Notes under the pieces: generated by a model
Told to the model about the DNA's origin: nothing
The model's input: the letters and a program-made list of their open reading frames with translations, nothing else
The model's database searches: none
Program-made: the position numbers and the translations under genes
Part shown: piece after piece, positions 1-7,913 of the stretch
How positions within the stretch are numbered: position 1 is the stretch's first letter
Layout of the letters: each line of letters begins with the position of its first letter
From: Streptomyces spinosisporus
Lineage (GTDB): Bacteria; Actinomycetota; Actinomycetes; Streptomycetales; Streptomycetaceae
NCBI RefSeq assembly: GCF_022698145.1
Contig: NZ_JALDAX010000022.1
Span: 1-64,000 of the forward strand
Length of the DNA: 64,000 nucleotides
Direction: 5' to 3'

Positions 1-526
1 GACGCGAGGCGGCCGGACGGGACTCGTCCCGCAGGGCGTCGACGGCGGCGACGAGCACGTCCCGTTCGCTCTCGGGGGCGCCGTCGGCCGCGCGCTCGTA
101 GAGCCGTGCGCCCTCCTCCAGCACCAGGTCCGTGTCCATTCCCGCCGGGATCTTGATCTGGGCGTGGTGACGCCAGGTGGTGATCGGATCGCCCCAGGCC
201 TCCACGGTGTACGTCCACAGGCCGGTCTCGCCCGCGGTGACGGTGGCGCCCCAGCGGTCGGTGCCGGGCGACAGCTCCCGCATCGGGGTCCAGGGGCCCG
301 GGCGACCGTGCGGGTCTGTGAGGACGACATTGGCCGCGACCGCGTCGTGGCCTTCGCGGAACACGGTGGCCGAGATCTCGAACGACTCTCCGGTGACGGC
401 CTTGGCGGGCCTGCGGCCGTGCTGGACGATCGGCCGGACGTCCAGCACGGGGATGCGCCCGAGGGATGCCTCGGCGCTGTACATCGGGGCCGTCGGGGGT
501 GCTGACGAGTGGTGCGTGGCGGGCAT
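1..526 (-). CDS. glgE: Alpha-1,4-glucan:maltose-1-phosphate maltosyltransferase GlgE (partial, N-terminal part)
   Basis: The gene starts at ATG 526 with AGGAG five bases upstream and runs off the left edge, so only about 175 residues are seen. They begin MPATHHSSAPPTAPMYSAEA and include GRIPVLDVRPIVQHGRRPAK and a region with FREGHDAVAANV and PHGRPGPWTPM. This is the N-terminal beta-sandwich domain of GlgE, a GH13 enzyme that transfers maltose from maltose-1-phosphate onto alpha-glucan in the cytosol. The catalytic barrel lies outside the window. glgP on the other side of a protease gene and glgX further on support an alpha-glucan locus. The family call rests on recalled N-terminal similarity and context. 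Confidence 0.85.
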   Translation of the reverse strand, partial: MPATHHSSAPPTAPMYSAEASLGRIPVLDVRPIVQHGRRPAKAVTGESFEISATVFREGHDAVAANVVLTDPHGRPGPWTPMRELSPGTDRWGATVTAGETGLWTYTVEAWGDPITTWRHHAQIKIPAGMDTDLVLEEGARLYERAADGAPESERDVLVAAVDALRDESRPAASR

Positions 527-691
527 GACCGCTCCTGTCCGCGACAACGTGGGTGGGCGGATGGGTGTGGGGAGGTGGGTCCTGCGTGATCTCTGTGCAG
601 TCTTGGAGGTGTACCCGGGGGAGCCTTCCCACCCTATTCGGGTGAGCAATCCGGCACTTTGTTAACTACTCACGCGTATGTCTACACACAA

Positions 692-725
692 GACCGGCCC
701 CGTTCGGAAACGAACGGGGCCGGTC
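692..725 (-). terminator. Strong hairpin terminator after the S8 protease gene
   Basis: A perfect 15-bp inverted repeat (692-706 and 711-725, arm GACCGGCCCCGTTCG) encloses a GAAA tetraloop. It lies 36 bases past the protease stop codon and ahead of glgE on the same strand, so it probably separates the two transcripts. There is no long T-run, which is common for streptomycete terminators. Confidence 0.85.
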
Positions 726-760
726 TCGGTACTACGCGATGACAAGCCCGACAACACCTC

Positions 761-1963
761 CTACGAGGCCGGGACCTGCAGCAGTTCGTCCGGCGAGCCC
801 AGGCCCCGGCCGGAGATCTTTCCGGACACCGCCAGCTTGACCAGCGCCTTGGAGACCTGGGCCGGTGTCGCCTTCGGATGGCCGCCCAGATAGAGCGCGG
901 CCGTGCCGGTCGCGTGCGGGGTCGCCATGGACGTACCGGAGAAGGTCGCTTTCCCGGTGTTGCTCGCATAGGAGGCCGAGGTGATCGACACTCCCGGGGC
1001 GAACAGGTCGACGGCCGAGCCGAAGTTGGAGAAGCTCGCCCGCGCGTCGTTCCTGTCGCTCGCGCCGACGGTGATCGCCTGCTTGACGTCGGCCGGGGAG
1101 TACAGCGCGGCCGGCAGGCCGTCGTTGCCCGCGGCGACGGCGTAGGTGACGCCCGAGGCGATCGAGTTGCGTACGGCCGCGTCCAGCTGGGCGTTGTGGT
1201 AGCCGCCCAGGCTGAGGTTGGCGACGGCCGGTTTCCTCGCGTGCTTGGTCACCCAGTCGATCCCCGCGATGACCTGCGCGGTCGTACCGGATCCGGCGTT
1301 GTCCAGGACGCGTACGGCGACGACCTTGGACTGCTTGGCCACGCCGTAGGTCGCGCCGGCGATCGTGCCGGCGACGTGGGTGCCGTGGCCGTTGCCGTCG
1401 GAGGCGGTCCGGTCGTTTCCGACGAAGTCCCAGCCGTAGCTCGCGCGGCCGCCGAAGTCCTTGTGCGTGATCCGGATGCCGGTGTCGATGACGTACGCCG
1501 TCACCCCGCGGCCGGCCGTTTCGGGCCAGGTGTAGCTCCTGTCCAGCGGCAGGGCCGGCTGGTCGATCCGGTCGAGGCCCCAGGACGGCGGGTTCTTCTG
1601 GGTGTGGTCGAGTGTGATGCGGGTGTCCTGGACGACCGAGGCGACTCTGGAGTCGGCGGCGAGGCGCTTGGCCTGTCTCTCGTCCGCCCTGATCGCGTAG
1701 CCGTTGAGGACCGTGCCGTAGGTCTGGCTTATTTTCGCCCCGTACTGCTCGGCGATCTCCTTTCCGGTCTCCGACGGAGCCTTCGTGTCCCCTTTCAGGG
1801 TCACCAGGTAACTTCCGCCGACGGTGCCGGGTTCACCGGCGCCGAGTATCTGCCCCTCGGGTAAGGCGTGCGCAGGCAGGGTGATGGCCGAAAGCGCGGC
1901 AGCACAGGCCACCGCGGTGAGGCCCCCGGTCCAGCGCAGACGCCGCGTTCGCGTCCGTGCCAT
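761..1963 (-). CDS. Secreted subtilisin-like serine protease (S8 family) with I9 propeptide
   Basis: This 400-residue protein has a Sec signal peptide (RTRTRRLR, then a hydrophobic stretch, cleavage near AHA-33). Residues about 50-120 form an inhibitor I9 propeptide. The S8 catalytic domain follows with Asp160 (VIDTGIRITH), His193 (GNGHGTHVAG), Asn280 (AAGND) and Ser345 (SGTSMATPH), so the triad and oxyanion Asn are complete. It has no C-terminal extra domain and resembles compact secreted proteinase K-type enzymes. It is expected to act outside the cell in protein scavenging. It is divergent from glgP and ends at a strong terminator. Confidence 0.95.
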   Translation of the reverse strand: MARTRTRRLRWTGGLTAVACAAALSAITLPAHALPEGQILGAGEPGTVGGSYLVTLKGDTKAPSETGKEIAEQYGAKISQTYGTVLNGYAIRADERQAKRLAADSRVASVVQDTRITLDHTQKNPPSWGLDRIDQPALPLDRSYTWPETAGRGVTAYVIDTGIRITHKDFGGRASYGWDFVGNDRTASDGNGHGTHVAGTIAGATYGVAKQSKVVAVRVLDNAGSGTTAQVIAGIDWVTKHARKPAVANLSLGGYHNAQLDAAVRNSIASGVTYAVAAGNDGLPAALYSPADVKQAITVGASDRNDARASFSNFGSAVDLFAPGVSITSASYASNTGKATFSGTSMATPHATGTAALYLGGHPKATPAQVSKALVKLAVSGKISGRGLGSPDELLQVPAS

Positions 1964-2175
1964 GGGTCATTCCCCCTCCATTGGCTCCACTGGCAGCCTC
2001 TCGTGCGGTGGAGAAGACCCACAAGAGGGCCTACGGGGGCGGAATCGGCCATGTCCGCCATGGTGGACGAGTGAAGGTTGCGGCGTTTTCCGGACTACGT
2101 AGGAGTGTGTCGCGTTCTTCGGTGTGCCGTGGTTGCGGAGCCCTCCGCACCGATACCTTCGATGTGACGACGAGG

Positions 2176-2191
2176 CGCACAGTGTTGTGCG
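2176..2191. promoter_or_regulatory. Candidate operator (inverted repeat) upstream of glgP
   Basis: Within the 258-bp gap between the divergent protease and glgP genes, CGCACA (2176-2181) and TGTGCG (2186-2191) form a perfect 6-bp dyad with a 4-bp spacer, 30 bp before the glgP start. The position suits a repressor site for glgP. No regulator is adjacent. Apart from unassigned promoters I see nothing else in this gap. Confidence 0.3.
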
Positions 2192-2221
2192 TCCGCACAG
2201 CCACACGCGTCGAGGTGGAAA

Positions 2222-4840
2222 GTGAAGGCGATCCGTCGATTCACCGTCCGACCCGTTCTCCCCGAACCCCTCCGGCCGCTGAGCGATCTGGCCCGCAATC
2301 TGCGCTGGTCCTGGCATGCGGAGACCCGCGACCTGTTCCAGTCCGTCGACCCCGAGCGCTGGGCCGTCAGCGACGGCGATCCCGTACGGCTGCTCGGCAG
2401 CGTGTCGCCCGCGCGGCTCGCGGAGCTGGCCGAGGACCGCCGCTTTCTGCGCCGGCTGACCGCCGTCTCGGACGACCTGGCCGACTATGTGACCGGGGAG
2501 CGCTGGTACCAGGCGCAGTCCGGCGAGCTGCCCGCCGCCGTCGCCTACTTCTCGCCCGAGTTCGGCATCACGGCCGCCCTGCCGCAGTACTCCGGCGGCC
2601 TCGGCATCCTGGCCGGCGACCATCTCAAGGCGGCCAGCGACCTCGGTGTCCCGCTGATCGGCGTGGGCCTGCTCTACCGGCACGGCTACTTCCGGCAGAG
2701 CCTGTCCCGCGACGGCTGGCAGCAGGAGCACTATCCCGTCCTGGACCCCAACGAACTGCCCCTCACCCTCGTCGAGGAGCCCGACGGCACCCCCGCCCAG
2801 GTCCAGCTCGCCCTGCCCGGCGGCAGGCAGCTGCACGCCCGCATCTGGCTCGCCCAGGTCGGCCGCGTCCCGCTGCTGATGCTCGACTCGGACGTCGAGG
2901 AGAACGACCTCGGCGAACGCGGGGTCACCGACCGGCTCTACGGCGGCGGCAGCGAACACCGGCTGCTGCAGGAGATGCTCCTCGGCATAGGAGGGGTTCG
3001 GGCGGTGCGGACGTACTGCCGGCTCACCGGCCACCCCGCGCCCGAGGTCTTCCACACCAACGAGGGCCACGCCGGCTTCCTCGGCCTGGAGCGCATCGCC
3101 GAACTGTGCGACCAGGGGCTGGACTTCGACCCGGCACTGGAGGCGGTCCGGGCCGGCACCGTCTTCACCACCCACACGCCCGTGCCCGCCGGCATCGACC
3201 GCTTCGACCGCGAACTGGTCGCCCACCATTTCGGACCGGACGCCGAACTCCCGCGCATCGACGTCGAACGCATCCTGCGGCTCGGCATGGAGACCTATCC
3301 GGGCGGCGAGCCGAACCTCTTCAACATGGCCGTGATGGGGCTGCGGCTCGGCCAGCGCGCCAACGGCGTCTCCCTGCTGCACGGCAACGTCAGCCGGGAG
3401 ATGTTCTCCGGACTGTGGCCGGGATTCGACCCCGCCGAGGTGCCGATCACCTCCGTGACCAACGGGGTCCACGCGCCCACCTGGGTGGCCCCCGAGGTCT
3501 TCCGGCTCGGGGTCCGGCAGATCGGCGCGCAGCGCACCGAGGACGCGCTGACCGTCGGCGGCTCGGACCGCTGGGACGCGGTGGGGGACATCCCCGACCA
3601 GGACATCTGGGAGCTGCGGCGCAGTCTGCGCGAGCAGCTGGTGGACGAGGTGCGGCGCCGGCTGCGCGCCTCCTGGCGCCAACGCGGCGCCGGAACGGCC
3701 GAGTTGGGGTGGATCGACGACGTCCTCGACCCGGACGTCCTCACCATCGGGTTCGCGCGGCGCGTCCCGTCGTACAAACGCCTGACCCTGATGCTGCGCG
3801 ACCGCGACCGGCTGATGGATCTGCTGCTGCACCCGGAGCATCCGATCCAGATCGTGGTCGCGGGCAAGGCGCACCCGGCGGACGACGGCGGGAAGCGGCT
3901 GGTGCAGGAGCTGGTGCGGTTCGCGGACGACCCGCGGGTGCGCCACCGCATCGTCTTCCTGCCCGACTACGGCATGGCGATGGCGCAGAAGCTCTACCCG
4001 GGCTGCGACATCTGGCTCAACAACCCGCTGCGCCCGCTGGAGGCGTGCGGCACGTCCGGGATGAAGGCCGCCCTCAACGGCTGCCTCAACCTCTCCGTCC
4101 TGGACGGCTGGTGGGACGAGTGGTTCCAGCCCGACTTCGGCTGGTCCATCCCCACGGCGGACGGCGCGGGGACCGATCCCGAGCGCCGCGACGACATAGA
4201 GGCGGGCGCGCTCTACGACCTGCTGGAGCAGCGGGTGGCCCCCCGCTTCTACGAGCGCGGCCGGCACGGCCTGCCCGACCGGTGGATCGAGATGGTGCGC
4301 CAGACCCTGACCCTGCTCGGCCCGAAGGTGCTGGCCGGCCGGATGGTGCGCGAGTACGTCGAGCGCCTCTACACCCCCGCCGCCCATGCGCACCGCGCCA
4401 TGGACCCGGACTCCGCGCGCGAACTCGCCGCCTGGAAGGCACGGGTGCGGTCCGCCTGGCACGACGTCACCGTCGACCATGTGGAGACGTCCGCCCACAT
4501 GCCCACCGCGGAACTCGGCACCACGCTCGCCCTGCGCGTACGCGTCGGGCTCGGCGAACTGGGCCCGGACGACGTGGAGGTCCAGGCCGTCTCGGGCCGC
4601 GTCGACCAGGAGGACCGCATCACGGACGCGGCCACGGTCCCCCTGAAACCGGCAGGCGGCCCCGACACCGAGAACCGCTGGCTCTACGAGGGCCCCCTCG
4701 CCCTGGACCGCACCGGCCCCTACGGCTACACGATCCGCATCCTCCCCACCCACCGCCACCTAGCCTCCAGCGCGGAACTGGGACTGGTGGCGGTGCCTTC
4801 GGAGGAGACGGGGGAGGGGGGTGGGGTGTTGATGCGGTGA
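2222..4840 (+). CDS. glgP: Alpha-glucan phosphorylase (GT35)
   Basis: This 872-residue cytosolic enzyme would release glucose-1-phosphate from alpha-1,4-glucan with pyridoxal phosphate. The N-terminus (KAIRRFTVRPVLPEPL, DLARNLRWSWH) is the DUF3417 domain typical of the actinobacterial alpha-glucan phosphorylase subfamily. The motif EACGTSGMKAALNG contains the PLP lysine, K615. SVTNGVHAPTW and the region around FARRVPSYKR match the family core. The GTG start at 2222 follows GAGGTGG with short spacing and matches the usual subfamily N-terminus. Proximity to glgE and glgX suggests turnover of the same glucan store. A SitI3-like gene follows after 27 bases and may be cotranscribed. Confidence 0.95.
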   Translation: MKAIRRFTVRPVLPEPLRPLSDLARNLRWSWHAETRDLFQSVDPERWAVSDGDPVRLLGSVSPARLAELAEDRRFLRRLTAVSDDLADYVTGERWYQAQSGELPAAVAYFSPEFGITAALPQYSGGLGILAGDHLKAASDLGVPLIGVGLLYRHGYFRQSLSRDGWQQEHYPVLDPNELPLTLVEEPDGTPAQVQLALPGGRQLHARIWLAQVGRVPLLMLDSDVEENDLGERGVTDRLYGGGSEHRLLQEMLLGIGGVRAVRTYCRLTGHPAPEVFHTNEGHAGFLGLERIAELCDQGLDFDPALEAVRAGTVFTTHTPVPAGIDRFDRELVAHHFGPDAELPRIDVERILRLGMETYPGGEPNLFNMAVMGLRLGQRANGVSLLHGNVSREMFSGLWPGFDPAEVPITSVTNGVHAPTWVAPEVFRLGVRQIGAQRTEDALTVGGSDRWDAVGDIPDQDIWELRRSLREQLVDEVRRRLRASWRQRGAGTAELGWIDDVLDPDVLTIGFARRVPSYKRLTLMLRDRDRLMDLLLHPEHPIQIVVAGKAHPADDGGKRLVQELVRFADDPRVRHRIVFLPDYGMAMAQKLYPGCDIWLNNPLRPLEACGTSGMKAALNGCLNLSVLDGWWDEWFQPDFGWSIPTADGAGTDPERRDDIEAGALYDLLEQRVAPRFYERGRHGLPDRWIEMVRQTLTLLGPKVLAGRMVREYVERLYTPAAHAHRAMDPDSARELAAWKARVRSAWHDVTVDHVETSAHMPTAELGTTLALRVRVGLGELGPDDVEVQAVSGRVDQEDRITDAATVPLKPAGGPDTENRWLYEGPLALDRTGPYGYTIRILPTHRHLASSAELGLVAVPSEETGEGGGVLMR

Positions 4841-4867
4841 CCCCGTACGGGCGGGCACTCTGAACGC

Positions 4868-5350
4868 ATGGCGATCGAATACGACCTCGACTGCGCGACG
4901 CCCTCGTCCGCGCCCGACGTTGCGCTCCGGCTGGCGGAGACCGGCAGGGAAACCGGGCTCTTCGACGCGTCGGTCACCGGTGAGCGGCTGGTGGAGGAGG
5001 GGGCCGTCACCCGGCTGGGGACGTGGGTGCGTGTCGTCACGTCGCGGGTGCCGCAGCCGTGGCATCCCGTCGTCACCGCGTTCGGCTTCACCCCGACCGT
5101 CGACGTGCGCTTCCGCATGGCCAAGGGGGTCGAGGTCGCGGACCAGCAGGACGACATGGTCCGGCTCGTCGCGTCCCTGCTGACGAGGATGAGCGGCGAC
5201 GCCGTACTGCATTTCCAGTACGAGGTCGTCTGGCTGCTCCGCAAGGACGGTGAGCTGAGCCTGAGCGAACGGGACGACCTCTGGCGCCCCCAGCGGCTGG
5301 CCCTGGTGCCGCAGCCCTACCGTCGGCTCACTGCACCGCCCGTGTGGTGA
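4868..5350 (+). CDS. SitI3-family-like small cytosolic protein
   Basis: This 160-residue protein (MAIEYDLDCATPSSAPDVA...) has no signal peptide or membrane segment. Its start, and a central segment with GFTPTVDVRFRM followed by an acidic turn and LLTRMSGDAVLHFQYE, resemble proteins annotated as SitI3 family. That family is named after an immunity protein for the Myxococcus SitA3 lipoprotein toxin. The family name is from memory and moderate in certainty; activity in this host is unknown. It lies 27 bases downstream of glgP, with no toxin gene nearby, and converges on the DUF1990 gene with only 12 bases between the stops. Confidence 0.6.
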   Translation: MAIEYDLDCATPSSAPDVALRLAETGRETGLFDASVTGERLVEEGAVTRLGTWVRVVTSRVPQPWHPVVTAFGFTPTVDVRFRMAKGVEVADQQDDMVRLVASLLTRMSGDAVLHFQYEVVWLLRKDGELSLSERDDLWRPQRLALVPQPYRRLTAPPVW

Positions 5351-5362
5351 GCCGGTGGTGGG

Positions 5363-5881
5363 TCAGTCCTCCGAGTACGGGGCGCACATGCGGCGCAGGA
5401 GCGTGCCGTAGCGGCGGGCGTAGGCGTGTTGGAGGGCTCGGGTGGTGGGGCCGGCGGCTCGGGTGTACCACTTGGCGGGGCGGCTGAAGGCCGTCACGGT
5501 CAGCCAGACGGTGCCGTCGCCGGTGCGGTCCACCATGAAGGATTCCTCGCCGCACTCGGGGTGGCCGGCCAGGGTGCCGTAGGCCCAGCCGACGCGGCGG
5601 GGCTCCTCGACCGTGTAGACCACCCGGCACGGGGCCTTGAGCATTCCGGCCAGGGTGACGGTGACGTCGACCTCCGGGGCGGCCCGGTCGGCGCCCGCCT
5701 CGACGCCCATGCCGAGTTCGCGGTGCAGCTCCCAGGTCAGGAGCGCCTCGCAGGCTCTGCGGAAGACCTTCTCGCCCTCGCCTATGCGCGTGCGCACATG
5801 CAGCGGGTGGAACCCCGGCGGACAGAAACCCCCGCGGCGGGTTCCGCCGACGTCGTCGTACGTGAAGTCCTCCAGGCGCAT
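5363..5881 (-). CDS. DUF1990 family protein
   Basis: This is a 172-residue protein from ATG 5881; an upstream in-frame TTG at 5890 is possible but has no better ribosome site. Conserved features include an N-terminal TYDDVGGTRRG segment, a central RVGWAYGTLAGHPECGEESF block and a C-terminal LQHAYARRYGTLLRRM. These fit DUF1990 (related to YndJ-type and plant UPF0548 proteins), whose biochemical role is unknown. There is no export signal. It lies downstream of a secreted M4 protease gene but is separated from it by a strong terminator, so it is probably transcribed on its own. Confidence 0.7.
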   Translation of the reverse strand: MRLEDFTYDDVGGTRRGGFCPPGFHPLHVRTRIGEGEKVFRRACEALLTWELHRELGMGVEAGADRAAPEVDVTVTLAGMLKAPCRVVYTVEEPRRVGWAYGTLAGHPECGEESFMVDRTGDGTVWLTVTAFSRPAKWYTRAAGPTTRALQHAYARRYGTLLRRMCAPYSED

Positions 5882-5895
5882 GGCACCCAAGAGTA

Positions 5896-5934
5896 GGGCG
5901 GCACCCGGGATGTGCTTCGCCCCGGGTGCCGCCC
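5896..5934 (-). terminator. Hairpin terminator after the first M4 protease gene
   Basis: A perfect 14-bp stem (5896-5909 with 5921-5934, arm GGGCGGCACCCGGG) with an 11-base loop lies 22 bases past the M4 protease stop and just ahead of the DUF1990 start. Confidence 0.8.
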
Positions 5935-5955
5935 GTCCGCCGAACCCCCGCGGGG

Positions 5956-7623
5956 TCAGCTCACGTTGACCCCGGACCAGGCCGCGGCCACCGCCTTGTA
6001 CTCGGTGCTGTCCGCGCCGTACAGGTCGGACGCCGCGGACAGCGTGCCCGCACGAGCCTGCTTGTAGTTGGTCGTCGACGTGAAGTACGTCGTCAGCGCC
6101 TTGTACCAGATCTGCAGCGCCTTGTCCCGGCCGATGCCGGTGACCGTCGAGCCGTCGGACGTCGGCGAGTCGTAGTCCACGCCGTTGATCGTCTTCTTGC
6201 CGCTGCCCTCCGACAGCAGGTAGAAGAAGTGGTTGGCGACACCGGACGAGTAGTGCACGTCCTTGTTGCCGACACCGGAGGACCAGTAGTCGGCCGAACC
6301 GCCGTCCTTGCTGGGCTTGTCCATGTAGCGCAGCGGGCTGCCGTCGCCGTTGATGTCGATCTTCTCGCCGATGAGGTAGTCGCCCTTGTCGGAGGCGTTG
6401 TCGGCGTAGAACTCGACTCCGGTGCCGAAGATGTCCGAGGTGCCCTCGTTCAGACCGCCGGACTCACCCGAGTAGTTCAGGCCCGCGGTGGCGGAGGTGA
6501 CGCCGTGGCTCATCTCGTGGCCGGCCACGTCCAGAGCGGTGAGCGGGTGGTTGTTGCCCGAGCCGTCGCCGTACGTCATGCAGAAGCAGCTGTCGTCCCA
6601 GAACGCGTTGACGTAGTTGCTGCCGTAGTGGACGCGGGAGTAGGCGCCGACACCGTCGTTCTTGATGCCGGTGCGGTTGAAGGTGGACTTGTAGAAGTCC
6701 CAGGTCTCCTGCGCGCCGTAGGCGGCGTCGGCGGCCGCGGTCTGGTCGTTGGCGTCGCTGGACGCGGCCCCGGTGCCCCAGGTGTTGTCCGCGTCGGTGA
6801 ACAGCGTGCCGGTGCCGGACGTGCCGTGCTTCAGGTTGTACGTCTTGTGGCCGCCGCGCGAGGCGTCGGTCAGCGTGTACGACGAGCCCGAGCCGGACGT
6901 GGTGAGCTCGACCGTGCCCGAGTACAGCGTCTTGCCGGTACCGGTGGCGTTCTCGATGCCCTGGTACTCGAAGAGCTTCTTGCCGGTCGCGGCGTCGGTG
7001 ATGACGTGCAGCTGGTTCGGGGTGCCGTCGTCCTGCAGACCGCCGACGACCGTCTCGTAGGCGAGGACGGGCTTGCCGGAGCCGGCCCACACGACCTTGC
7101 GGGCGCCGTCCGCCGCGGACTTGGTGGAGCCGAGCGTCCTGGCGGCGCTCACCGCCAGCTTCTCGGCCTTGGCCGGGGTGACCTGCGCCTTGAGCGAGGC
7201 GACCTTGATGGCGGCCTTGGTCGCCTTGGTGACGCCCTCGGACTTGCCCGCCTTGGACGTGTGGACCACGAGGTCGCCGCCGAGGACCGGCAGGCCCGCG
7301 TAGGTGCGCTCGTAGCGGGTGTGCACCGTGCCGTCGACATCTCTGACGACGTCCTTGACGATCAGCTTCTCCTTGGCGCCGAGGCCGAGTCGGCGGCCCG
7401 TCTCGGCTATGTCGGCCTGCGCCTTCTGTATGAGCGAGGTGCGGGCGGCCGCCGAGAGCGTGGTCGGCGCGGCGGCGAGGGGCGCCTGGCCGGCCTGGTC
7501 GGACGGGACCTGGGCCGACGCCGTTCCGGCGGTGAGTCCGCCGGTGAGCAGGGCTCCGGCCGCGACGGCGGTGGCGATGGCCAGGTATGAGCGCTTGTGA
7601 CGCGCGTAGCGGGGGGTGGTCAC
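5956..7623 (-). CDS. Secreted neutral zinc metalloprotease (M4, thermolysin family)
   Basis: This 555-residue pre-pro-protein has a signal peptide with basic start YARHKR, a hydrophobic core and cleavage near ASA-37. An FTP/PepSY-type propeptide spans about residues 60-225. The mature M4 domain has the zinc motif HEMSH (369-373) and the third ligand Glu393 in GGLNEGTSDIFG. A late ... VHYSSGVANHFFYLLSEG block carries the catalytic-loop His. The domain ends the protein, with no P domain, unlike the paralogue directly upstream. Expected role is extracellular protein degradation. The two M4 genes share long near-identical blocks, pointing to tandem duplication. Each ends at its own terminator, so they are probably separate transcripts. 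Confidence 0.95.
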   Translation of the reverse strand: MTTPRYARHKRSYLAIATAVAAGALLTGGLTAGTASAQVPSDQAGQAPLAAAPTTLSAAARTSLIQKAQADIAETGRRLGLGAKEKLIVKDVVRDVDGTVHTRYERTYAGLPVLGGDLVVHTSKAGKSEGVTKATKAAIKVASLKAQVTPAKAEKLAVSAARTLGSTKSAADGARKVVWAGSGKPVLAYETVVGGLQDDGTPNQLHVITDAATGKKLFEYQGIENATGTGKTLYSGTVELTTSGSGSSYTLTDASRGGHKTYNLKHGTSGTGTLFTDADNTWGTGAASSDANDQTAAADAAYGAQETWDFYKSTFNRTGIKNDGVGAYSRVHYGSNYVNAFWDDSCFCMTYGDGSGNNHPLTALDVAGHEMSHGVTSATAGLNYSGESGGLNEGTSDIFGTGVEFYADNASDKGDYLIGEKIDINGDGSPLRYMDKPSKDGGSADYWSSGVGNKDVHYSSGVANHFFYLLSEGSGKKTINGVDYDSPTSDGSTVTGIGRDKALQIWYKALTTYFTSTTNYKQARAGTLSAASDLYGADSTEYKAVAAAWSGVNVS

Positions 7624-7850
7624 ACAAGCTCCTTGTCGTGGGGGACCGGTAGGGCGTGGGGGCCCGGCCGGCGTTCGGAGTGACGTTGTGCGGCGGTTGT
7701 GAGGAAGACTGACACCGGGGCCGCGTACATGTCAGGACCCCGAAGTGATGTTGGCTGAAAATCGACTGCCGGGTGAACATTGCAGTCGTGTAACAGCACA
7801 GGGCATCGGTAAAGGCATGTCCATGCGTCGGTACGCGTGCGGCAAAGGGG

Positions 7851-7892
7851 AGGGCGCCGCCCCGGGGAGTCGAACCTCCGGAGCGGCGCCCT
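7851..7892 (-). terminator. Hairpin terminator after the second M4 protease gene
   Basis: A 10-bp perfect stem (7851-7860 with 7883-7892, arm AGGGCGCCGC) encloses a 22-base loop that can fold further. It sits 21 bases past the stop of the P-domain protease. The remaining gap to 7624 (about 225 bases) should hold the promoter of the downstream M4 gene; I see no other gene in it. Confidence 0.75.
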
Positions 7893-7913
7893 GACTTGGG
7901 GCTCGCGGTCGGT

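Noticed and set aside
1967..4759. Very long open frame opposite glgP
   Set aside because: It mirrors the codon bias of glgP, its translation has no recognizable domains, and long antisense frames are expected in high-GC DNA.
7851..7892. Possible tRNA on the minus strand: the hairpin loop contains a GGTTCGA T-loop-like word
   Set aside because: No acceptor stem, anticodon arm or CCA-side pairing fits; the segment is explained as the terminator of the P-domain protease gene.
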